Shown here: one piece after another, positions 1 to 6,695 of the stretch | Numbering within the stretch: position 1 is the first letter of the stretch | How the letters are laid out: each line of letters starts with the position of its first letter | DNA from: an uncultured Alphaproteobacteria bacterium | Lineage (GTDB): Bacteria > Pseudomonadota > Alphaproteobacteria > Micropepsales > Micropepsaceae | NCBI GenBank assembly: GCA_937942205.1 | Contig: CALDFO010000458.1 | Span: 1-7,443 of the forward strand | DNA length: 7,443 nt | Direction of reading: 5' to 3' | Notes under the pieces: model-generated | Told to the model about the DNA's origin: nothing | Seen by the model: the letters and a program-made list of their open reading frames with translations, nothing else | The model's database searches: none | Made by a program: the position numbers and the translations under genes

Positions 1-321
1 ACTCCAAAAGGTCCGCCCCTCGCGGATACCGCATAGTAATATGGTAACGGTCCGGGCCAAATCCCAGTTCCTGTAATGTCCCGGCGCCGGGGGCGGACGA
101 GGCCTGGGATTCTGCGAACCGATCTTAGCCATATGCTTGGATTTTATGGCCTTCTGCCCCCGGAAAGGGGCATTTTGCACCGCACCCTCTTGCTAAAGGG
201 CGCGCGGCGGTGGAAGTTCGCCCCAGCCTGGCGGACGTCACGTCGGCACGGGTCCGGAACGGGCCGGAACGCCCCGGTTACGGGGGCTGGAAACGACCTT
301 TTGGGGGCCTGAACGATCGCC
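1..321. other. Gene-free left edge and leader of the glycosyltransferase gene
   Basis: I find no convincing gene here. All three + frames entering from the left edge hit stops by position 76. A - strand frame from 132 to the edge is open for 44 codons, but it uses rare codons (ATA, TTA, CTA) unlike the rest of the window and matches no family I know. The stretch contains a terminator-like hairpin at 155-176. Closer to the glycosyltransferase there is a GC-rich hairpin at 271-287 (GCCCC/GGGGC arms) and a short direct repeat CCGGAACG at 254-261 and 264-271. No clear -35/-10 pair is visible. The GC-rich part after 176 is probably promoter and 5' leader for the gene at 322, by position only. Confidence 0.5.
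155..176 (+). terminator. Terminator-like hairpin with T-tract
   Basis: TGCCCC (155-160) pairs with GGGGCA (167-172) across a six-base loop and is followed at once by TTTT (173-176). This is the layout of a small intrinsic terminator reading on the + strand. No + strand gene that it could serve is visible to its left, so it would end a transcript that begins outside the window or a non-coding RNA. The 6-bp stem and 4-T tract are modest, so chance is possible. Confidence 0.45.
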
Positions 322-1764
322 ATGCACGGTCTTTCGATATTCCTGCAGTGCGCCCTCTGTATCGTCCTGATTTCCGTCTGCACCTTGTCGGTTCAGCTCG
401 CCACCCTGGCCTGGGTGCGCGTCTTCCGCAAAAGCCGCAGCCCGGCGCTGGCCGACCTGGCCGACAGCCAGCTGCCCCATGTGCTGGTGCAGCTTCCGGT
501 CTGCAACGAAGGCCCCCTGGCCCTGCGCGTGGCCGCCGCCGCCGCCCAGTTGGACTGGCCCAGGGACCGGCTGACCATCCAGTTGCTCGATGACGGCGAC
601 AGCGACGCCCATGATGAACTGGCGCACCGGCTGCGCGCCGTGGTGCCCGCCGAGGTGGACTTCCAGATCCTGCATCGCGGCGACCGCAAGGGTTTCAAGG
701 CGGGCAATCTCGCCTTCGGTCTGTCCCACTCCGACGCCCCCTATGTCGCGGTGCTGGATGCCGACTTCGTGCCGCCCGCCGACTTCCTGCGCCGCACGGT
801 GCCCGCGCTGGTCGCCGATGACGGCCTGGCCTTCGTCCAGTCGCGCTGGGGCCATGCCAATCGCACCGCCAACTGGCTGACGCGGGTGCAGGGCCTGCTG
901 CTGGATTCCCATTTCGCGGTGGAACAGGAAGCGCGCTACCGCGCGGGCCTGCCCATGTCGTTCAACGGCAGCGCCGGGGTGTGGAACCGGGCCGCGATCG
1001 ATCAGTCCGGCGGCTGGACCGGCGATACCCTGACCGAAGATCTCGACCTGTCTATGCGCTGCATGATGCGCGGCTGGCGCGCCGCGATGGTGTCCGACCT
1101 GATGGTGCCGGGCGAACTGCCCCAGACCGCCGCCGCCTGGCGCGCCCAGCAGGCGCGCTGGACCAAGGGCCACGCCCAGTGCGCCCGCAAGCTGCTGCCG
1201 ATGATCTGGACCAGCGCCATGCCGGTCTGGAAAAAGGCGGCGATGACGCTGCAGATGTGCCAGTTCGCCTTCTATACACTGGCTTTCTCCAGCGCGGCGA
1301 TTTCGCTGACCCTGATGTATATGGGCGTGGTCTATATGCCGGGCGTGGCGATCCTGGGCCTGGTGGTGACGCTGCTGGGTCTGAGCTGTTCCATCGGCTA
1401 TCTGTGGCTGGGCCAGCGGATGCTGGAGCGCCATCAGGAGGAAAAGCTGGTGCCGTCGCTGCTGCTGGCGGTGGTGTTCCCCTCGGGCCTGATCCTGGCC
1501 AACACCCGCGCCACCTTCGAGGCGTTCTTCTCCAGCCGCATGGATTTCAACCGCACCACCCGCGTGGGCGAGATCACCAAGGGCGGCTGGCGCGGCGTGC
1601 CCGAACTGGCGGCGGGCGTGACGCTGCCGCTGTTCGCCCTGGCCGAACAGCCGGTGGGCGCGCCCTTCTTCTTCTTCGCCGTGGCGGGCCTGGTCTCGGG
1701 CGGCGCGATGGGCGCGGCAGGAGCGCCCAAGCCGGTACGCCAGCGCATCACGCCCGGCGAGTAA
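322..1764 (+). CDS. Membrane GT2 glycosyltransferase, CslA/cellulose-synthase-like
   Basis: This 480-residue inner-membrane protein probably transfers sugar from an activated nucleotide donor to a growing beta-linked polysaccharide and may export it. One hydrophobic segment (about 5-33) precedes the cytosolic GT-A domain. The processive-GT2 signature is complete: DD at 90-91, DAD at 146-148, TED at 238-240 and QQARW at 276-280. The stretches KAGNL (126-130) and FNGSAGVW (214-221) and the SGGW at 229-232 closely resemble plant and bacterial CslA-type glucomannan/mannan synthases. About four more membrane segments follow (roughly 311-340, 341-365, 376-396, 430-465). There is no PilZ domain, so it is unlike BcsA. 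The ATG at 322 has only a weak, distant G-run (303-307) as ribosome binding site. No polysaccharide-export partner gene lies nearby. The family call is firm; the product (mannan, glucan or a glycolipid) is not known. Confidence 0.88.
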   Translation: MHGLSIFLQCALCIVLISVCTLSVQLATLAWVRVFRKSRSPALADLADSQLPHVLVQLPVCNEGPLALRVAAAAAQLDWPRDRLTIQLLDDGDSDAHDELAHRLRAVVPAEVDFQILHRGDRKGFKAGNLAFGLSHSDAPYVAVLDADFVPPADFLRRTVPALVADDGLAFVQSRWGHANRTANWLTRVQGLLLDSHFAVEQEARYRAGLPMSFNGSAGVWNRAAIDQSGGWTGDTLTEDLDLSMRCMMRGWRAAMVSDLMVPGELPQTAAAWRAQQARWTKGHAQCARKLLPMIWTSAMPVWKKAAMTLQMCQFAFYTLAFSSAAISLTLMYMGVVYMPGVAILGLVVTLLGLSCSIGYLWLGQRMLERHQEEKLVPSLLLAVVFPSGLILANTRATFEAFFSSRMDFNRTTRVGEITKGGWRGVPELAAGVTLPLFALAEQPVGAPFFFFAVAGLVSGGAMGAAGAPKPVRQRITPGE

Positions 1765-1830
1765 GCCCTTCTCAAGTAATCCCTTCTTCAGCAACGTAAA
1801 CGCGGCATTAAGGTTTTCCGTGTTGAATCC

Positions 1831-1849
1831 CCGCCGGACTTTTCGGCGG
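1831..1849 (+). promoter_or_regulatory. Hairpin just upstream of the lipoprotein start codon
   Basis: CCGCCG (1831-1836) and CGGCGG (1844-1849) form a perfect 6-bp stem around a seven-base loop GACTTTT. It ends seven bases before the ATG at 1857 and covers the place where a Shine-Dalgarno sequence would be expected; none is visible. It could limit translation of the CHAP lipoprotein. This is an inference from position. The T-run lies inside the loop, so it is not an intrinsic terminator of the gene before it. Confidence 0.35.
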
Positions 1850-1856
1850 CCCAAGC

Positions 1857-2453
1857 ATGGATGCGATCTGGAAACTGGCGGCGGTGGCGGTGCTGGGAGC
1901 GGGCCTGTCGGCCTGCGCCGGCGGCGGCAGCCGCGAGGTCTATACCCAGATGCCCGTCCTCAAGGGCCGCAACCTGGCCGAGGATACCGGCGGCGCGCCC
2001 ATGCAGTGCGTGCCCTATGCCCGCAACAACTCCAGGATAAAGCTTTTCGGCGACGCCTGGACCTGGTGGGACAAGGCGGCGGGCAAATACCCGCGCGGCA
2101 GCGCCCCCGAAACGGGCGCGGTGATGGTGCTGCATGACTATGCCGGGCCCGAACATGGCCACCTGGCGGTGGTGCGTAACATGATCAGCAGCCGCGAGAT
2201 CCGCATCGATCACGCCAACTGGCTGAATGACGGCTCGGTCTTCATCAACAATCCGGTGCTGGACGTCAGCCAGGACAACAACTGGTCGATGGTCCGGGTC
2301 TGGAATATCCAGACCGGCGCCTGGGGCACCCGGATTTATCCGGTGAAAGGCTTCATCGGATCGCGCAACGAAACCGAGGATCGGGACCGGGACAGCCGCC
2401 CCGACCGGGTGGCCAGCGCCGCCCCGGATGGCCCGGCCCGGCAATTACACTAG
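1857..2453 (+). CDS. CHAP-domain lipoprotein (putative peptidoglycan amidase/endopeptidase)
   Basis: This 198-residue protein has a short lipoprotein signal: one Lys at residue 6, a hydrophobic run 7-19 and lipobox LSAC with the lipidated Cys at 20. A CHAP-like papain-fold domain spans about residues 45-155. The likely nucleophile is Cys51 (QCVPYAR, 50-56), the catalytic His is 102 (GHLAVV, 101-106), and the polar third position lies in DHANW (118-122). CHAP enzymes usually cut amide bonds in peptidoglycan cross-bridges or stems; the substrate here is not known. The tail (about 170-198) is charged, rich in Arg, Asp and Pro, and probably disordered. No ribosome binding site is visible before the ATG. 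It starts 92 bp after the glycosyltransferase on the same strand, so co-transcription is possible but unproven. It is likely anchored to a membrane facing the periplasm. Confidence 0.8.
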   Translation: MDAIWKLAAVAVLGAGLSACAGGGSREVYTQMPVLKGRNLAEDTGGAPMQCVPYARNNSRIKLFGDAWTWWDKAAGKYPRGSAPETGAVMVLHDYAGPEHGHLAVVRNMISSREIRIDHANWLNDGSVFINNPVLDVSQDNNWSMVRVWNIQTGAWGTRIYPVKGFIGSRNETEDRDRDSRPDRVASAAPDGPARQLH

Positions 2454-2501
2454 CAATATCAGATGGTTGTCAGGGGGTGCGCCATTCTGCCTCGCCCCTC
2501 T

Positions 2502-2529
2502 TTGAGCCAAACACAGCCCAGCCTATCGT
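2502..2529 (+). promoter_or_regulatory. Candidate sigma-70-type promoter for kup
   Basis: TTGAGC (2502-2507) and TATCGT (2524-2529) each match four of six positions of the -35 and -10 consensus and are 16 bp apart. Initiation would fall near 2536, giving a leader of about 88 nt before the GTG at 2624. It lies in the gap after the CHAP gene stop. Prediction by eye only. Confidence 0.38.
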
Positions 2530-2537
2530 CCCGGCCC

Positions 2538-2551
2538 GCCCGGTGACGGGC
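2538..2551 (+). promoter_or_regulatory. Small GNRA-capped hairpin in the kup leader
   Basis: GCCCG (2538-2542) pairs perfectly with CGGGC (2547-2551) around a GTGA loop, a GNRA-type tetraloop that is stable in RNA. It would lie at the very 5' end of a transcript starting near 2536. A T-rich stretch (TTTTT at 2570-2574) follows about 18 nt later, too far for a classical terminator. Its role, if any, is unknown, and it does not resemble a riboswitch class that I recognise. Confidence 0.3.
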
Positions 2552-2592
2552 AGCCCGAATCGCCCGATCTTTTTCTCGCGCGTTTCCTCCGC

Positions 2593-2627
2593 ATGACCGG
2601 CGCATGATCAGTCCCAGGCACCCGTGA
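2593..2627 (+). other. Two stacked mini-ORFs overlapping the kup start
   Basis: An ATG at 2593 opens a 4-codon frame whose TGA (2605-2607) overlaps the next ATG at 2604 as ATGA. That second frame has 7 codons (MISPRHP) and its TGA (2625-2627) overlaps the kup GTG at 2624 as GTGA. Each overlap is of the kind seen in translationally coupled genes. Neither mini-ORF has a visible Shine-Dalgarno sequence. Chance occurrence is quite possible in such a short stretch. Confidence 0.25.
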
Positions 2628-4531
2628 CCGACGCACCTCTGCACAACCGCGGCGACGAACCGAAAACGGGCAAGCGCCGCACCCTGATGCTGATGCTGGG
2701 AGCGCTGGGCGTGGTGTTCGGCGACATCGGCACCAGCCCGCTTTACGCCTTGCGTGAAACCGTGGCCGAGGAGGCCACCAGCGCCTTCTCCAACCATGCC
2801 GCCGTGATGGGCTCGCTCTGCCTGATCTTCTGGGCGGTGGTGGTGGTGGTCACCCTGAAATACGTCACCCTGATCATGCCCGCCGACAATGACGGCGAAG
2901 GCGGCGTGCTGGCGCTGGCGGCGCTGGCGCACCGCTCGCCCGGCCTGTCGCGCGCCATCAAGGCCACCATCGGCGCGGGCGCGGGCATCGGCCTGGCGCT
3001 GTTCTATGGCGACGGCATCCTGACGCCCGCCATCACCGTGCTGTCGGCGGTGGAGGGGCTGGAAGTGGAAAACCCCGCCTTCAAGCCCCTGGTGCTGCCG
3101 CTGGCGCTGCTGATCCTGGTGGCGCTGTTCGCCATGCAGAGCCGCGGCACCGCCCGGATCGGCAAGATTTTCGGGCCCATCATGGTGCTGTGGTTCATCG
3201 CTTTGTCCGGCTTCGGCCTGGCGGCCATCATCAAGGCCCCGCAGATCCTGGGCGCGGTCAATCCCATGCACGGCCTGTCGCTGTTCATCCACGACCCCAA
3301 GGCGGCCTTCATCAGCCTGGGCGCGGTGGTGCTGGCGGTGACCGGATGCGAAGCGCTCTATGCCGATATGGGCCATTTCGGCAAGCGGCCCATCCAGTAT
3401 GCCTGGTTCTTCGTCGCCCTGCCGGCGTTGCTGCTGAACTATTTCGGCCAGGGTGCGGGCCTGCTGATGAACCCCGGCGCCGCGCCCATCGCCTTCTACG
3501 CCATCATCCCGGACTGGGCGCACATGCCCATGGTCCTCATGGCGACCCTGGCGGCGGTGATCGCCAGCCAGGCGGTGATCACCGGCGCCTTCTCCATGAC
3601 CCAGCAGGCGGTGCAGCTGGGCCGCCTGCCGCGCATGGAAATCCGCCACACCAGCGCCACCGACTATGGCCAGATCTATGTGCCGCGCATGAACCTGCTG
3701 CTGGCGGTGGGCGTGGTGCTGATCGTGCTGATCTTCAAGACCTCCGGCGCGCTGGCGGCCGCCTATGGCATCGCCGTCACCGGGGTGATGATCATCGACA
3801 CCTTCAACGTCGCGCTGGTGGCCAAGCGGCAATGGTTCTGGAGCCCGCTGGTGGTGATCCCGCTGTTCGGCGCGCTGGCGGCCATCGACATCCTGTTCTT
3901 CGCCTCCAACAGCCTGAAGGTTCCGCAGGGCGGCTGGCTGCCGCTGGTGGTGGCGGCGGGCATCGTCATCATGATGGACACCTGGGTGCGCGGACGGCGT
4001 GTCCATATGGAGCGGGTCCGCAGCGAATCCCTGCCCTTGCCGCTGTTCCTGGACCGTGCCGACAAGAACACCACCCGCGTGGCGGGGCTGGGGGTCTTCC
4101 TGGCCTCGCGCACCGATGTGGTGCCCGGCGCGCTGCTGCACAATCTCAAGCACAACAAGGTGCTGCATGAGCGCGTGGTGATCGCCAATGTGGCGGTGGA
4201 AGACACCCCGCAAGTGCCGCTGGAAAAGCGCGTCGAGGTGGAAAAGCTGGGCAAGGGCTTTTTCGCGGTCCGCCTTCACTACGGCTTCTTCGAGACGCCC
4301 GACGTGCCCCGCGCCCTGGAAGAGGCCCGCCGCCTGGGCCTGGCGGTGGACATGGACACCGCGACCTTCTTCATCGGCCGCGAGACCCTGATTCCAGACA
4401 ACCGTTCCGAACTGGGCCGCTGGCGCAACTGGCTCTATCGCGCCATGGCGGGGGCGTCGCTGTCGCCGGCGCGCTTCTACCGCCTGCCGCCCAACCGGGT
4501 GGTGGAGCTAGGCACGCAGGTGACTATTTAA
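2624..4531 (+). CDS. kup: Kup low-affinity potassium uptake protein
   Basis: This is a K+/H+ symporter of the KUP/HAK/KT family in the inner membrane. The 635 residues fit the usual bacterial length of about 620-640. After a ~20-residue cytosolic extension come about 12 membrane segments and a C-terminal cytosolic domain from about 455. Family motifs are intact: GDIGTSPLY (33-41), DNDGEGG (88-94), FYGDGILTPAI (127-137), GCEALYADMGHFG (241-253), SQAVITGAFS (315-324), HNLKHNKVLHE (506-516) and the terminal PPNRVVELGTQV (622-633). The start is the GTG at 2624, because upstream ATGs at 2593 and 2604 are out of frame. Only a weak AGG at 2616-2618 serves as ribosome binding site. It is probably monocistronic, with its own candidate promoter at 2502 and convergent repeats behind it. 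No K+ regulatory partner genes are nearby. Confidence 0.97.
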   Translation: MTDAPLHNRGDEPKTGKRRTLMLMLGALGVVFGDIGTSPLYALRETVAEEATSAFSNHAAVMGSLCLIFWAVVVVVTLKYVTLIMPADNDGEGGVLALAALAHRSPGLSRAIKATIGAGAGIGLALFYGDGILTPAITVLSAVEGLEVENPAFKPLVLPLALLILVALFAMQSRGTARIGKIFGPIMVLWFIALSGFGLAAIIKAPQILGAVNPMHGLSLFIHDPKAAFISLGAVVLAVTGCEALYADMGHFGKRPIQYAWFFVALPALLLNYFGQGAGLLMNPGAAPIAFYAIIPDWAHMPMVLMATLAAVIASQAVITGAFSMTQQAVQLGRLPRMEIRHTSATDYGQIYVPRMNLLLAVGVVLIVLIFKTSGALAAAYGIAVTGVMIIDTFNVALVAKRQWFWSPLVVIPLFGALAAIDILFFASNSLKVPQGGWLPLVVAAGIVIMMDTWVRGRRVHMERVRSESLPLPLFLDRADKNTTRVAGLGVFLASRTDVVPGALLHNLKHNKVLHERVVIANVAVEDTPQVPLEKRVEVEKLGKGFFAVRLHYGFFETPDVPRALEEARRLGLAVDMDTATFFIGRETLIPDNRSELGRWRNWLYRAMAGASLSPARFYRLPPNRVVELGTQVTI

Positions 4532-4533
4532 GA

Positions 4534-4643
4534 ACCCCCTCCGGCCTTCGCAACTTTGCCGTGGTGCTCGGCTAACGCCTGCGCGCCACGGCGTTGCTAC
4601 GGCCACCTCCCCCTTCGGATGCGCTTCGCGCATAAGGGGGAGG
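4534..4643. repeat. Intergenic repeat module, copy A
   Basis: This ~110-bp module begins three bases after the kup stop. Its first 26 bp (4534-4559, ACCCCCTCCGGCC start) and last 53 bp (4591-4643) recur without a mismatch in copy B; the 31 bp between differ. The last part folds as a long hairpin: CCTCCCCCTT (4606-4615) pairs with AAGGGGGAGG (4634-4643), a CGG bulge lies on the 5' side, and an inner stem ATGCGC/GCGCAT is capped by TTC. There is no T-tract, so it is not a classical terminator, though it could hinder readthrough or RNA decay from the 3' end of kup. Confidence 0.88.
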
Positions 4644-4666
4644 CGGGTCTCTGGAATTCCTTCATG

Positions 4667-4695
4667 TGTCATTCCCGCGAAAGCGGGAATCCAAC
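4667..4695. repeat. ATTCCC-N8-GGGAAT palindromic repeat
   Basis: An 8-bp perfect stem, ATTCCCGC against GCGGGAAT, closes on a GAAA tetraloop (4671-4690), flanked by TGTC and CCAAC. The core fits the ATTCCC-N8-GGGAAT pattern known as dRS3 in Neisseria; very similar short palindromes are scattered between genes of many proteobacteria. Read on the - strand it yields the peptide WIPAFAGMT, a common sign of spurious ORFs over this repeat. I infer a dispersed, non-coding repeat. Confidence 0.8.
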
Positions 4696-4705
4696 TTTCT
4701 TTAAT

Positions 4706-4741
4706 GTCCCCCTCCGGTTTCAGCTTCCGCTGTTTTTGATT
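4706..4741. repeat. Truncated copy of the module's left end
   Basis: CCCCCTCCGG (4708-4717) repeats the first bases of modules A and B and then diverges. Nearby, CAGC (4721-4724) and GCTG (4729-4732) form a 4-bp stem followed by TTTTT (4733-4737), a weak terminator-like element on the + strand that could stop kup transcripts. Both readings rest on short matches. Confidence 0.45.
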
Positions 4742-4742
4742 T

Positions 4743-4855
4743 ACCCCCTCCGGCCTTCGCAACTTTGCTTGGCGCGCCGCATTACCGATGCGCCGCGCCT
4801 GCGCGTTGCTACGGCCACCTCCCCCTTCGGATGCGCTTCGCGCATAAGGGGGAGG
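4743..4855. repeat. Intergenic repeat module, copy B
   Basis: This is a direct repeat of copy A, starting 209 bp downstream of it. Positions 4743-4768 match 4534-4559, and 4803-4855 match 4591-4643, both without mismatch. The central 34 bp differ from copy A in sequence and by three bases in length. The same bulged hairpin recurs at 4818-4855. Identical ends around a variable centre suggest a recent duplication or recombination between elements. Confidence 0.88.
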
Positions 4856-4877
4856 ATGGTCTGTGCTTGACCCTTAA

Positions 4878-4930
4878 GTTGGATTCCCTTCCCTCGCAGC
4901 GCCTGACGGCGCTGCTCGCCGGGAATGACA
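4878..4930. repeat. Inverted, extended ATTCCC/GGGAAT hairpin
   Basis: GTTGGATTCCC (4878-4888) and CGGGAATGACA (4920-4930) are the same ends as the palindrome at 4667-4695, in the opposite orientation. The eight-base centre is replaced by a larger one with its own perfect 8-bp stem, GCAGCGCC (4896-4903) against GGCGCTGC (4908-4915), around TGAC. It is therefore a two-storey hairpin sharing only its termini with the first copy. Confidence 0.7.
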
Positions 4931-4940
4931 AGAGGGTCGC

Positions 4941-4952
4941 GGCCGGAGGGGG
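4941..4952. repeat. Inverted end motif closing the repeat block
   Basis: GGCCGGAGGGGG is the exact reverse complement of CCCCCTCCGGCC, which opens modules A (from 4535) and B (from 4744). It ends five bases before the methyltransferase stop codon (4958-4960 on the + strand). The whole block is thus bounded by a 12-bp inverted repeat about 418 bp apart, outer edge to outer edge. Confidence 0.65.
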
Positions 4953-4957
4953 ATCAA

Positions 4958-6127
<1,170 letters not shown>

Positions 6128-6137
6128 GCTGTCTTTT

Positions 6138-6214
6138 CCCCCACCGGCCTTCGCATCGCAAGCGCTGCTTCGGCCACCTCCCCCGCCTGCGCGCTTTCGC
6201 GCGCGCAGGGGAGG
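6138..6214. repeat. Diverged repeat module, copy C
   Basis: CCCCCACCGGCCTTCGCA (6138-6155) matches the left end of modules A/B with one change, and CGGCCACCTCCCCC (6171-6184) matches their right half; the middle is shorter. The hairpin keeps its design but not its sequence. The outer stem is CCTCCCC (6177-6183)/GGGGAGG (6208-6214), with a 5'-side bulge CGCC and a new inner stem TGCGCGC (6188-6194)/GCGCGCA (6201-6207). It occupies the 5' leader of the methyltransferase gene. Confidence 0.75.
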
Positions 6215-6260
6215 GCCAAGTCAAACCCGCAATCCCCTTGCGCCCCCTCTTGTGCCCCTC

Positions 6261-6289
6261 TTGCGTCAACCTCCATGCCGTCCTTAGAT
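6261..6289 (+). promoter_or_regulatory. Weak candidate promoter for the small protein gene
   Basis: TTGCGT (6261-6266) and TTAGAT (6284-6289) are spaced by exactly 17 bp, but each matches only three of six consensus positions. Initiation near 6296 would leave a leader of about 24 nt with the Shine-Dalgarno at 6308-6312. The in-frame ATG at 6275 would lie inside the spacer and be untranslated. Confidence 0.28.
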
Positions 6290-6307
6290 ACGCCCCAATT
6301 CACCAAA

Positions 6308-6312
6308 AAGGA
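6308..6312 (+). promoter_or_regulatory. Shine-Dalgarno that selects the ATG at 6320
   Basis: AAGGA at 6308-6312 lies seven bases before the ATG at 6320 but only one base before the in-frame ATG at 6314. The spacing favours 6320, and the in-frame ATG at 6275 has no such site. Confidence 0.65.
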
Positions 6313-6319
6313 CATGCAC

Positions 6320-6619
6320 ATGGCCGTGGACGGCAAGTGGGAGATCGTCATCAATTCGCCGCTGGGCGCCCAGAAGGCCACGCTGGACCTCAAGGCCGAG
6401 GGCAACAGCCTGACCGGCAGCCAGTCGGCGGCCCAGGGTTCCGGCCCGCTGGAGAACGGCAAGGTGGACGGCGACGCCCTGTCCTGGTCGGCCAAGATTT
6501 CCTCGCCCATGCCCATGACGCTGGATTTCACCGGCACGGTGGAGGGCGACAAATTGTCCGGCAGCGTCAAGGCGGGGTCTTTCGGCTCCTTCCCCTTCAC
6601 CGGCAACCGCACCGCCTGA
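6320..6619 (+). CDS. Small beta-rich protein of unknown function (99 aa)
   Basis: I do not recognise a named family; similar ~100-residue proteins of unknown function are, as I recall, common in alphaproteobacteria. It begins MAVDGKWEIV and has no signal peptide, membrane segment or cysteine, so it is probably cytosolic. Alternating hydrophobic residues broken by Gly turns suggest an all-beta sheet or small barrel. Two related segments are visible: LKAEGNSLTGSQ (24-35) and TVEGDKLSGSVK (73-84), with KVDGDALSWSAK (48-59) as a third variant of the same hairpin. Also notable are SPMPMTLDFTG (62-72) and GSFGSFPFTGNR (86-97). Codon use is typical of the window. Further in-frame starts at 6275 and 6314 exist; 6320 is preferred because of the Shine-Dalgarno spacing. 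It is divergent from the methyltransferase gene and followed by a strong terminator, so it is probably a one-gene transcript. Confidence 0.8.
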   Translation: MAVDGKWEIVINSPLGAQKATLDLKAEGNSLTGSQSAAQGSGPLENGKVDGDALSWSAKISSPMPMTLDFTGTVEGDKLSGSVKAGSFGSFPFTGNRTA

Positions 6620-6640
6620 TATAAGCGGTCTCGGGTTTCG

Positions 6641-6671
6641 GGGGCGGCCGGACGGCCGCCCCTTTTGCTTT
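6641..6671 (+). terminator. Strong intrinsic terminator after the small protein gene
   Basis: GGGGCGGCC (6641-6649) pairs perfectly with GGCCGCCCC (6654-6662) around a GGAC loop, and TTTTGCTTT follows (6663-6671). This is the clearest terminator in the window. It separates the small protein gene from psd, whose start lies 25 bases further on, so psd needs either its own promoter or partial readthrough. Confidence 0.88.
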
Positions 6672-6695
6672 GGCCTTTTGCGCCGGGAAGACATC

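Noticed and set aside
1..132. Possible start of a leftward gene on the - strand (ATG at 132, open to the edge)
   Set aside because: Codon use differs from the rest of the window, there is no ribosome binding site of note and no recognisable motif. 44 codons open at an edge is weak evidence.
1806..1818. CtrA-like half-site (CATTAAGG) upstream of the CHAP gene
   Set aside because: The second TTAA half-site at the required seven-base spacing is missing, and a four-base match is expected by chance.
238..1854. Long open frame of 538 codons on the - strand, antisense to the glycosyltransferase
   Set aside because: It is a shadow caused by strong G/C third positions in the real gene. The translation is rich in His, Gln, Arg and Gly, shows no motif, and the + strand frame has intact family signatures.
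2459..4279. Open frame of 606 codons on the - strand, antisense to kup
   Set aside because: The composition is the same low-information His/Gln/Arg/Asp mixture and there is no recognisable domain. Kup on the + strand is unambiguous.
4508..4762. Short - strand open frame containing WIPAFAGMT
   Set aside because: That peptide is the typical translation of the ATTCCC/GGGAAT palindromic repeat. The frame lies over repeats and overlaps the end of kup.
4534..4952. CRISPR array or attachment site in the repeat block
   Set aside because: Repeat length, two copies only, hairpin ends and the absence of regularly spaced unique spacers or nearby integrase or cas genes do not fit either.
6215..6240. TTGACT on the - strand (6224-6219) as a -35 for rlmI
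   Set aside because: At 16-18 bp spacing the -10 would fall in the GC-only hairpin of repeat C, with no TATAAT-like match.
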